A stretch of DNA of 10,208 nt, taken from NCBI GenBank assembly GCA_964343275.1, contig CAYFIY010000037.1, positions 1-10,208 of the forward strand, given 5' to 3'. The notes under the pieces were generated by a model. The model did not search any database. It saw only the letters and a list, made by a program, of their open reading frames with translations, and was not told the origin of the DNA. The first letter of the stretch is position 1; every line of letters begins with the position of its first letter. Source of the DNA: Hadarchaeum sp964343275. GTDB taxonomy: Archaea > Hadarchaeota > Hadarchaeia > Hadarchaeales > Hadarchaeaceae. This document shows, one piece after another, positions 1-6,617 of the stretch. The position numbers and the translations under genes were made by a program.

Positions 1-2
1 TA

Positions 3-860
3 AGAGATTCAATTACCGAGGCTGGCGCGCCCGGTAAACATTTGATGTTTTATTGTATTTCGCCAACTGCGGCCTGCTATATTGCTTCTATGAATCCTGA
101 CTATGGGATAAGAAAGACAGATGCTATAAGATTTACCCATCTGACAGAAATGAAAATAGAGGATAACAGCTTGTCGGCTGTCCCCGTTGCCCTAAATTAT
201 GGGTGTTTTATACAAAGTGGAGGTTTTTCATTTTTAGGAGGGTACGCGGGAGGCCCCGAAGGTGTAGCCATAACTACCCTTGCCTCAGCGATTGGCGATT
301 TCATCGTTTTTAGGTCAAATTGGCAGTGGAGACCAAATACCTTTCCATTAAAAGATCCCGATAAAGAAGGGAAAGACCCTGAGGTAGTTTGGTCAGCCAA
401 TTTAGCTACCCTTGCTTTCGCACGTAACATTCCCGCGCCACAAGCACTATTAGTGGTAAGCGGTCCCGAAAGCGGTAACTTATTTAGGTATCTTGAAATA
501 GCCTCAAATGCAATCAGTGTAGTGCCGTTTGGTGCTCACCTCCAATTATGTCGACCCACCGTTCCATTAAGGGAAAACTTGATGACACCCTTGGAAGCCC
601 AGTTTTTAGGTGAAGTTGGCCGAGCAGCTGCAAAACAACGGTTAAAAAGGGAAGAGGCATATGAGATATCAAGAAAACTTCTTAAAAAGACTGAACATTT
701 ATACAATTTGCCTATAAAGGAACGAAAAAAAAGTCACCTATTTATTGGTAAACCGTTTGAAGAATTATATGACATGAAAACGCTTAGGCCTAAAGATGAA
801 GAGCTAAGGTTATATGAAATGGCCAAAAAATCAGTTGTCGAAAGCGGTCTACATCTTTGA
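3..860 (+). CDS. MtmB-family methylamine methyltransferase, C-terminal part (5' end outside window)
   Basis: The frame is open to the left edge, so this is the last 285 residues of a longer protein (MtmB is about 458). I recognise the monomethylamine:corrinoid methyltransferase family, soluble TIM-barrel enzymes that pass a methyl group to a corrinoid protein. Shared landmarks, compared with Methanosarcina MtmB from memory, are AGxPG near the edge, LTEMKI (MtmB LNELKI), FLGGYAGG, GEVGRAAA (MtmB GEVARATA) and the tail YDMKTLRPKDEE (MtmB YDVKTVTPTEE). MtmB places pyrrolysine four residues after AGRPG. Here the aligned residue is Met (codon 45-47), inside LMF, and there is no in-frame TAG. The substrate is therefore uncertain: an amine is possible but not shown. 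The gene ends in TGA and is followed 56 bp later by ABC transporter genes on the same strand, suggesting import of its substrate. An internal start at TTG 42 or ATG 45 is unlikely because homology extends upstream of it. Confidence 0.82.
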   Translation, partial: RDSITEAGAPGKHLMFYCISPTAACYIASMNPDYGIRKTDAIRFTHLTEMKIEDNSLSAVPVALNYGCFIQSGGFSFLGGYAGGPEGVAITTLASAIGDFIVFRSNWQWRPNTFPLKDPDKEGKDPEVVWSANLATLAFARNIPAPQALLVVSGPESGNLFRYLEIASNAISVVPFGAHLQLCRPTVPLRENLMTPLEAQFLGEVGRAAAKQRLKREEAYEISRKLLKKTEHLYNLPIKERKKSHLFIGKPFEELYDMKTLRPKDEELRLYEMAKKSVVESGLHL

Positions 861-916
861 ACTACGAAATGGTTTAGAAAATATTATCGTCAAAATAAAA
901 AATTGGAGTAATCAAA

Positions 917-1669
917 ATGAAAAAAGTAAAATTGTGGGATATTTTAATACCTGTTTTCTTTTTTATCGGAGCAATTCTCGCGTGGGAATTTATCGCTAAG
1001 TGGTATGCTAGTCCTTTTATTTTTCCAGCTCCCACCGAAATCATCTACGCCTTTGGCGAAGGGTTAGATAGAGTATCGTATCATTTTATTTTAACTCTTG
1101 AGGGAGTTGTATTAGGTTTTATCATCGGAGTGGTAATAGGAACATCTTTAGGTATTGGAATAGTGTACTCAGGGATTTTAAAGAGAATTATTTTTCCTGT
1201 TGCGATAGCCTTAAGAGTTACCCCGTTAGTAGCCATAGCCCCTATTATAGTTATTTGGTTTGGATTCGGTCTATCTTCGAAAATTGTGATCGCTATGATT
1301 ATTACGCTCTTTCCAATTATAATTAATACATCAGAGGGTCTGCAAATGGTAGAACCAGAATCCATAGAATTAATGCAGTCAATAGAAGCAACAAAAGCTC
1401 AGATATTTAGAAAATTACGTCTTCCCTCAGCTATGCCCAGCTATTTTGCAGGGCTAAAAATTGCGATAGGCGGCGCTGTCATCGGTGCAGTTCTTGCAGA
1501 AGTTGTAGCACCATCAAGTGGGCTTGGATATTTGGTGGTACTGGCCACATCGTATCTTGACACTCCTTTTTTGTTCGCCAATGTTCTAGTGCTCTTCGGA
1601 ATGGGGATAGCACTTTTCGAAATAGTTGTGCTTCTTGAGAGAATTATTGTTCCGTGGAAGGGAAAATAA
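917..1669 (+). CDS. ABC transporter permease, NitT/TauT (SsuC/TauC-like) type
   Basis: This is a 250-residue inner-membrane permease of the binding-protein-dependent family that imports nitrate, sulfonates, taurine or thiamine precursors. Hydrophobic segments lie near residues 8-26, 58-84, 92-117, 121-137, 183-212 and 217-241. The cytoplasmic EAA loop that docks the ATPase is seen at about residues 157-170 (EATKAQIFRKLRLP), followed by the GAVLAEVVAPSSGLGYLV segment typical of the SsuC/TauC branch. The ATG is preceded by GGAG at 905-908, a good ribosome-binding site. Its TAA stop touches the ATPase start directly. The substrate cannot be read from the sequence; the link to the upstream methyltransferase points to a methylated small molecule, which is inference. 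No periplasmic-type binding protein is in the window; it may lie upstream of position 1. Confidence 0.9.
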   Translation: MKKVKLWDILIPVFFFIGAILAWEFIAKWYASPFIFPAPTEIIYAFGEGLDRVSYHFILTLEGVVLGFIIGVVIGTSLGIGIVYSGILKRIIFPVAIALRVTPLVAIAPIIVIWFGFGLSSKIVIAMIITLFPIIINTSEGLQMVEPESIELMQSIEATKAQIFRKLRLPSAMPSYFAGLKIAIGGAVIGAVLAEVVAPSSGLGYLVVLATSYLDTPFLFANVLVLFGMGIALFEIVVLLERIIVPWKGK

Positions 1670-2452
1670 ATGAAAAAGAAAAATAGTGAGCGAACTACCC
1701 TAATGAAAGTTGATTCACTTTCAAAAATTTTCGAACGGAAAAAGATTGAACCAATAACAGCTTTGAAAAATATTTCTTTTGATGCCTATGAAGGTGAATT
1801 TCTATCGATTGTCGGACCAAGCGGATGCGGTAAAACTACACTTCTAAGGTTAGTTTCCGGGATATTACCGATGACCAAGGGAGAAGTTACCTTGAACGGC
1901 GAACTTATAAAAAAACCACAAGCTGGCATTGGGATAGTTTTTCAAAAAGCTGTATTATTCAAATGGAGGACAATTTTAGAAAACGTGATGTTGCCAGTGG
2001 AGGTAAAGGGACTAAATACGGAGGAATTTCGTAAAAAGGCGATGGATCTGTTAGAGCTAGTTGGTTTAAAAGGATTCGAAAAAAGATCTCCGAAAGAGCT
2101 ATCAGGTGGCATGCAACAGAGAGCATCAATTTGTAGGGCCCTGATAAATGATCCATCGATACTACTCATGGACGAGCCTTTCGGCGCATTAGATGCCTTA
2201 ACTCGCGATAAGATGAACTTGTGGTTACAAAAAATTTGGAGTGAAGAGAAAAAAACAGTTATATTTGTAACCCATTATATTCCCGAAGCTGTATTTTTGT
2301 CAGATCGGGTAATTGTACTCACCCCTCGACCAGGCCAAGTATGCAATATTGTGAAAATTGATCTCCCTCGCCCCAGGGGAGAGAATGTAAAAAATACACC
2401 AAAATTTGGAAATTATGTCAGAAAAATCCGAAGATGCATAACTGATGTATAA
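1670..2452 (+). CDS. ABC transporter ATP-binding protein, NitT/TauT (SsuB/TauB-like) type
   Basis: This is the 260-residue nucleotide-binding subunit partnering the adjacent permease. All ABC motifs are intact: Walker A GPSGCGKTT (49-57), Q-loop FQ (91-92), signature LSGGMQQR (144-151), Walker B ILLMDEP (164-170), D-loop ALD (173-175) and switch His202. The PRPRGEN segment near residue 234 is characteristic of the nitrate/sulfonate/taurine branch. The ATG directly follows the permease TAA with no gap, so the two are translated as a coupled pair; a purine-rich GGAAGGG in the permease tail can serve as ribosome-binding site. It is the last gene of the left-hand operon and ends convergently to the UPF0182 gene. 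Confidence 0.93.
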   Translation: MKKKNSERTTLMKVDSLSKIFERKKIEPITALKNISFDAYEGEFLSIVGPSGCGKTTLLRLVSGILPMTKGEVTLNGELIKKPQAGIGIVFQKAVLFKWRTILENVMLPVEVKGLNTEEFRKKAMDLLELVGLKGFEKRSPKELSGGMQQRASICRALINDPSILLMDEPFGALDALTRDKMNLWLQKIWSEEKKTVIFVTHYIPEAVFLSDRVIVLTPRPGQVCNIVKIDLPRPRGENVKNTPKFGNYVRKIRRCITDV

Positions 2453-2585
2453 GCACATATGCCATATCACCATGAGATCAGTTTTTGAGGCTCAAAATTA
2501 GGTTCGTGGTTCGAATCTTTGAACTGCCGCATATATTATTCGCCCGATAAGTCCAGAAAATGAGCGTCTGCTTGTTCTTATTCAC
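2453..2585. other. convergent intergenic spacer with short inverted repeats
   Basis: This 133-bp gap separates two convergent genes. It holds a near-perfect inverted repeat TTTTGAG/CTCAAAA (2483-2497, one central base) and a second weak dyad around 2501-2518. Either could help end transcription from both sides, but there is no strong poly-T tract, so the terminator role is only possible. Confidence 0.35.
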
Positions 2586-5351
2586 CTAAGGTAATAATAC
2601 GACTAGTTTTTTCATCTCTTCCTCTAAATCAACCATTTCTTCAAATATCGCTCCTGCCTCAGCATACTGACCTTCGCTCATCAACCGGAAGTAATCCTCA
2701 CTCAGCTCTAGGTGTTCTCGAACAATTTGAACTAATATTTTATATGTATTTTCCACTGGCCGGTTATCCACGGGCCGATTTTCAACCCGAGAACTGGAGA
2801 TTTTGCCACCAAGCACTGCCGCTACCGCCTTCTCCAAGCTGTCCTCCATAACGGCTTTATCCTTGTATACGGCCACCACCCGCCTTAGCTGAGGGTAGGG
2901 AGCAGTTTCCGCGCTGAGGTAGACTGGCTCAATATAGAGTATATCTCCCTCGACAGGCAGGACGAGCAGATTTCCCCTAAGCACCGTACTACCTGCCCCT
3001 TCCCACAGAGTAAACTGCGTGGATATGTCCCCAGTTTGGTCAATTATCGCCTCAACCTGTATCGGACCCCTTTCAAGCTCTCCCTTGGGAAATTCAAGTG
3101 CAACCATCTTGCCGTAGTTCCCAGGATCTTGGGCTACTCCAACCCAAGCGCGCATGTTCTGTTTCCCTGCCGGAGTGAAAGGCTGGATAAGGGTGAATTC
3201 ATCCCTCGAGCTCCCGAGGCCAGGAATGTTCGAGACATCTAAAAGGATGTTATAGGGCTCTACCCTTGTGATAGCTCCATGGTACCTTTCCTCCCCGGGA
3301 GACCACAGATCCTCATTCTGATAGAACGCCTGATAGTCACTCATATGATATCTACTGAAAATTTTCATCTGTGTTTCAAACAAACTCGGTGGATAGATTA
3401 AATGTCCTTTGAAATCTTCCGACATCTCATTTCCATTTATAAATAGGTTTGGATATATTTTCGAATACGTCCTGACCATTGGATCACCATCGTTTACAAT
3501 ATAAAACTGCACGTCTCCAGTGTCCGACTTCACAAAAGCCTTCACGCTGTCTGAGAGGTATCCCGGGGCATTAAAATTATTGTAAGAATAGGGATATCGA
3601 CTGGCTGCAGTTATCCCGTTTATAATGTAATAAAGTCCACCGTCCTTCCCAACGAAGGTCTGAGCGTCAGAATCGTAGCGCAGAAACGGAGCTATTTTCT
3701 CGACTCGATAATAAACGTTCCTGTGAAGGAGAATCTTGGAATCACTAGCCAAATAACCAGAAGCCATAATTTCTAGATCTCCAGTGTATGACCAGATGAA
3801 GAGCTTCTTCAAAAAGCTATCCAGCTTAATCCCTCTATCGAACTCGTACCTATAATCAACGTTCGTTTCCCCCAGGGGATAATCGAACTCATCTAATCCG
3901 TATGCATTTACTATCGCGTAATCATCTGTCATTTCGCCGAAGTAGATCCGAGGGTCCTTGATATCAATATCCCTCCACTCGCTTATCGGAGGAATATCCT
4001 TAACACTCAATACCGGGGATCCATCTACCTCCGTCGTGTTAGCTGGGGAAACCACAGCCCCGAAACCATGCGTGAAGAACAGATTCTGATTCTGCCATCC
4101 CTCTCCATAATCAACTTCAACTTCCCTCCCACTAATGAAGACTAATTGTTTTTCATTCTCTATCAAGTAGCGATCCACATCCACATCGTAGAAATCATAG
4201 TAGGCCCTAAGTCTCTGTTTCGCTTCATATGATGTCATGGTCGGCATATAGTCCACTATCCTGGCATTTTTCACCGTCGGGCTTCCCAATGCTTCCTGAG
4301 CAGTAAGGTCATTAGAACGGGAAAGATAAGTTATCGTAACCACATCGTCAAGATTGTAAGCCATGTTAGTGAACTCAATCGCTCTCCCAAGATATGGCTC
4401 CTGAATTCCTGGCTCGTTGGGCCTCACTGAAAAGTTATTGATCGCCCCGAACACTACTGTTGGAATTATGAATAAAATCACCACTACAATAGCTAGAAGA
4501 GCAATCTCTTTTTTCAAATTAGAAAGTCTCCAGTTTTCTACAGAATCACGGATCTTATCCATTTTTAAGATTCCGTATATTATAAAGCTACCAAGCAGTA
4601 CCACCCCTAGGGACAAAATCCAAGTATAGGGGATAAGGTAATTCGTTGCCATGTAATCGGCGTGCGTTGGAACTGGTGCTCCTGGAGAGAACCCCCACAA
4701 GTAAGAGAAGCGCCCCAACCAAACGAAAGCAGCGCCAGCTGAAATCAGTACGACTAGTGATCCAATGATTAGTCGAGACCTAAAAAATTTGGCCGTGGAG
4801 ATTAATCCATTTCTCCTTTTAATAATCGTAGTCCCGCCTATATCCGCCTCGAGAGTGATTGTATTTGCGACATATGCGGAGACTGATGAAATCAAAACGA
4901 GAGCAGAGATGGCAGCGACGAAAGATAATATCGTCTCGATGAAAGGAAGGGTAAAGACATAGAAAGACACGTCTTGATTGAAAATCGGATCAGCTACGCC
5001 CCAAGATGTTTGATTCAGGAAACTCAGGACAATTAAATACTTTCCGCTCAGGACCGAGCCAATTGCGAAGCCAATAATGATTGAAAAAAACTTGAATAAA
5101 TTATTAGCGGGTGACGAGAGCCTGCCTTTTAGTGCCTTTTTGATATTTCTCCATGTGAGTAGAAGAAAAAACGAAGTCGAGATCCAACCAATAAAAAACA
5201 GGAGAACTTGATACTCGAGATTTGTCATGAAAACCTGAAGGTGTCCTATCGATTCGAACCACCAATAATCAACTGCTAAGCCAGGGACAACGTATAGAGC
5301 CGTAAATAATATCAGGATTAAAATTGCTAGGACTATAGTTTTCTTTCTCAT
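2586..5351 (-). CDS. UPF0182 family large membrane protein
   Basis: This 921-residue protein matches the UPF0182 (COG1615) family, which occurs in actinobacteria, cyanobacteria, clostridia and some archaea and has no settled function. The N-terminal third has seven hydrophobic segments (about residues 5-27, 48-68, 86-112, 130-161, 193-213, 242-263, 282-304). Family hallmarks are DPIFNQDVSFYVFTLPF (121-137) between segments and RPNEPGIQEPYLGRAIEFT (310-328) opening a roughly 600-residue soluble domain, probably outside the membrane. The tail contains a short duplication (ENRPVDNRPVEN) before an acidic helical end, and length is normal for the family. The start ATG has no clear ribosome-binding site, so a short or absent leader is likely. 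The gene ends in TAG; read-through would add 34 sense codons before TGA. It ends convergently with the ABC operon. Confidence 0.93.
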   Translation of the reverse strand: MRKKTIVLAILILILFTALYVVPGLAVDYWWFESIGHLQVFMTNLEYQVLLFFIGWISTSFFLLLTWRNIKKALKGRLSSPANNLFKFFSIIIGFAIGSVLSGKYLIVLSFLNQTSWGVADPIFNQDVSFYVFTLPFIETILSFVAAISALVLISSVSAYVANTITLEADIGGTTIIKRRNGLISTAKFFRSRLIIGSLVVLISAGAAFVWLGRFSYLWGFSPGAPVPTHADYMATNYLIPYTWILSLGVVLLGSFIIYGILKMDKIRDSVENWRLSNLKKEIALLAIVVVILFIIPTVVFGAINNFSVRPNEPGIQEPYLGRAIEFTNMAYNLDDVVTITYLSRSNDLTAQEALGSPTVKNARIVDYMPTMTSYEAKQRLRAYYDFYDVDVDRYLIENEKQLVFISGREVEVDYGEGWQNQNLFFTHGFGAVVSPANTTEVDGSPVLSVKDIPPISEWRDIDIKDPRIYFGEMTDDYAIVNAYGLDEFDYPLGETNVDYRYEFDRGIKLDSFLKKLFIWSYTGDLEIMASGYLASDSKILLHRNVYYRVEKIAPFLRYDSDAQTFVGKDGGLYYIINGITAASRYPYSYNNFNAPGYLSDSVKAFVKSDTGDVQFYIVNDGDPMVRTYSKIYPNLFINGNEMSEDFKGHLIYPPSLFETQMKIFSRYHMSDYQAFYQNEDLWSPGEERYHGAITRVEPYNILLDVSNIPGLGSSRDEFTLIQPFTPAGKQNMRAWVGVAQDPGNYGKMVALEFPKGELERGPIQVEAIIDQTGDISTQFTLWEGAGSTVLRGNLLVLPVEGDILYIEPVYLSAETAPYPQLRRVVAVYKDKAVMEDSLEKAVAAVLGGKISSSRVENRPVDNRPVENTYKILVQIVREHLELSEDYFRLMSEGQYAEAGAIFEEMVDLEEEMKKLVVLLP

Positions 5352-5380
5352 TTAATACGATTACATCTTAACACGCTGAA

Positions 5381-5389
5381 CGTATATGT
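5381..5389 (-). promoter_or_regulatory. possible TATA box for the UPF0182 gene
   Basis: On the minus strand an ATATAC element lies about 30-38 bases before the UPF0182 ATG. At archaeal TATA spacing this gives a very short leader, which fits the lack of a Shine-Dalgarno sequence. A second AT-rich run (TTAAATATTG) lies farther upstream, so the choice is uncertain. Confidence 0.28.
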
Positions 5390-5399
5390 CTAACTATTG

Positions 5400-5609
5400 T
5401 CAATATTTAATGTAAATTGATGGTTTATGTCGATTGTAAACAAGCAAAGACGCTATTCGTTTTTGGATGGCGCATTTTGACTGAGTAAGAACTTCTTTGG
5501 GATAGGATAAAATTTTTACATAATTTCTGGAGCCGGAGACAAACTCTGGCACCATAAGGTCATCTTTTAGGGCTCGAATGAGTTCGGATGCGTGAATACC
5601 ACCACCCAC
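5400..5609 (-). CDS. doubtful small ORF, 69 residues, unrecognised
   Basis: This is a possible 69-residue protein starting at GTG and ending in TGA, placed between tRNA-Cys and the UPF0182 gene on the same strand. I recognise no family. The first half (HASELIRAL, then SGSRNYVKI) has the look of a small mixed alpha/beta fold, and the C-terminal half is basic (about 8 Lys/Arg in 35 residues). No convincing ribosome-binding site precedes the GTG; stop codons lie just upstream in the frame, so it is not a visible remnant of a longer ORF. It may be chance or a decayed gene. The rest of the 5352-5677 gap shows nothing else that I can assign. Confidence 0.25.
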   Translation of the reverse strand: MGGGIHASELIRALKDDLMVPEFVSGSRNYVKILSYPKEVLTQSKCAIQKRIASLLVYNRHKPSIYIKY

Positions 5610-5677
5610 ACTTTTACGATGTCATTAGCTTGCCCCCCTTTTTCTTTTGAATAACCATAATTCATGATGCGTAGACA

Positions 5678-5769
5678 TGGAGCCGGGGGCAGGATTTGAA
5701 CCTGCAAATAGCGGGTTTCGGCGGATAACTCTGCAGCCCACCGCCTTCTCCGGATTTGGCTACCCCGGC
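5678..5769 (-). tRNA. tRNA-Cys (anticodon GCA) with a 14-nt intron, CCA encoded
   Basis: Read on the minus strand the RNA folds as a complete cloverleaf: acceptor GCCGGGG with CCCCGGC, discriminator U73 (the hallmark of tRNA-Cys), encoded CCA at 5680-5678, D-stem GCC/GGC, T-arm GCAGG-TTCAAAT-CCTGC, and a five-base variable loop TATTT. The anticodon stem GTGGG pairs with CCCGC only when a 14-nt insert, AGTTATCCGCCGAA (5717-5730), is removed. This leaves the loop CTGCAGA, with GCA at 5734-5732. The insert sits at the canonical archaeal 37/38 site. Exon bases 32-35 (CTGC) can pair with intron GCCG at three of four positions, flanked by 3-nt bulges cut as AG|A and AA|A, an imperfect BHB motif. 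It is divergent from the ThiI-like gene. Confidence 0.95.
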
Positions 5770-5791
5770 ACGAAAACTACTATAACTACTT

Positions 5792-5799
5792 TTAATTAA
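5792..5799. promoter_or_regulatory. palindromic TATA element shared by tRNA-Cys and the ThiI-like gene
   Basis: The palindrome TTAATTAA is centred at 5795.5. Its centre is 26.5 bases from the first base of tRNA-Cys (5769, leftward) and 26.5 bases from the A of the sulfurtransferase ATG (5822, rightward). Archaeal TATA boxes normally centre about 26-27 bases before transcription start, so one box could serve both directions. A GAGGGG stretch before the ATG could instead act as a Shine-Dalgarno site if transcription starts earlier. Confidence 0.5.
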
Positions 5800-5821
5800 T
5801 AGATTTCGAGGGGCATCAGGT

Positions 5822-6481
5822 ATGGAAAAGGTAGTTTGTTTAGTTTCCGGAGGCATAGATTCCCCGGTGGCCATGGCCCTTGCGGCCAGAAATTTCGAAG
5901 TGCTGCCTCTCCACCTCTGTCTTTATCCATATACATGTGAGGATACCTTTCTAGTAGCTATGAAAGGAATCGGTGACCTGAGAAAGAAAATAAAATTTGA
6001 GAAGACAATAGTGTACCCGTGGTCGAAGATCCTCAAAAAAATTTTAAGCTGCAAAGACAGAGCCTATGCCTGCTTACAATGCAGACGTGGCATGTTTCGT
6101 GTGGCCGAGCTTATCTGCGAGCGCTATGGGGGATCCGGTATAGTAACTGGAGAGTCTCTGGGACAAAAGGCAACACAAACCATGTCCAACCTATGGGCTA
6201 CTTCTGCTGGCATAAAGTTCCCGATTTTGCGTCCGCTGCTGGGTTTCGACAAACTAGAAATTGAGCGGCTTTCTAGGAAGCTCGGAATATGGCATGACGT
6301 CCACGCCGGTTGTTGTTACGTCACCCCCCGACATCCGTGCACGAGAGCGAACCCCAATTCGGTGGATATGAGGTTTAGAAATCTTGGTATTGGGAACCTT
6401 ATAAAGGAGGAACTTAGCAACATACTCGAAGTTCAACGGTTCAAAGAGGACTTCCAGAGCTACCTGGAAAAGCTCGCTTAG
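5822..6481 (+). CDS. ThiI-type PP-loop sulfurtransferase without THUMP domain
   Basis: This 219-residue cytoplasmic protein corresponds to the adenylating PP-loop domain of ThiI, the enzyme that makes 4-thiouridine in tRNA and in bacteria also feeds thiamine sulfur. The ATP pyrophosphatase motif SGGIDSPVA is at residues 9-17. Family landmarks follow: CLQCRRGMFR (84-93), TGESLGQKATQT (109-120), FPILRPLLGFDKLEIERL (133-150) and CCYVTPRHPCT (164-174). Cys84/Cys87 and Cys164/165/173 are candidates for persulfide chemistry or metal/Fe-S binding. Classical ThiI starts with an NFLD-THUMP tRNA-binding region of roughly 170 residues; it is absent here, and the ATG lies just beyond the tRNA-Cys gene, so nothing has been cut off by the window. 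It may need a separate tRNA-binding partner or act on another substrate. It ends in TAG and is convergent with the next gene. Confidence 0.85.
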   Translation: MEKVVCLVSGGIDSPVAMALAARNFEVLPLHLCLYPYTCEDTFLVAMKGIGDLRKKIKFEKTIVYPWSKILKKILSCKDRAYACLQCRRGMFRVAELICERYGGSGIVTGESLGQKATQTMSNLWATSAGIKFPILRPLLGFDKLEIERLSRKLGIWHDVHAGCCYVTPRHPCTRANPNSVDMRFRNLGIGNLIKEELSNILEVQRFKEDFQSYLEKLA

Positions 6482-6617
6482 GCCAGTTTTCAACACCAGC
6501 TGACTAAGAAATTATAACAGCTCTACTTATGATTTTTGCCATTCCTACTTCTATAGCTCGAGCATTATAAATCATGCGTCATATATTCCCTGCCTTGATG
6601 AGTTTTACATATTTTGG

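Noticed and set aside
2501..2530. GGTTCGAATC motif resembling the T-loop of a tRNA
   Set aside because: The flanking T-stem does not pair (CGTGG against CTTTG), and no matching acceptor or D-arm is found upstream; probably chance.
5400..5609. HicA-like toxin reading of the small ORF
   Set aside because: A faint SELIRAL...GSRNYVK pattern recalls HicA, but the key GSH motif is absent and there is no antitoxin partner.
5662..5874. 70-residue minus-strand ORF
   Set aside because: It covers tRNA-Cys and the start of the ThiI-like gene in antisense and has no protein-like pattern.
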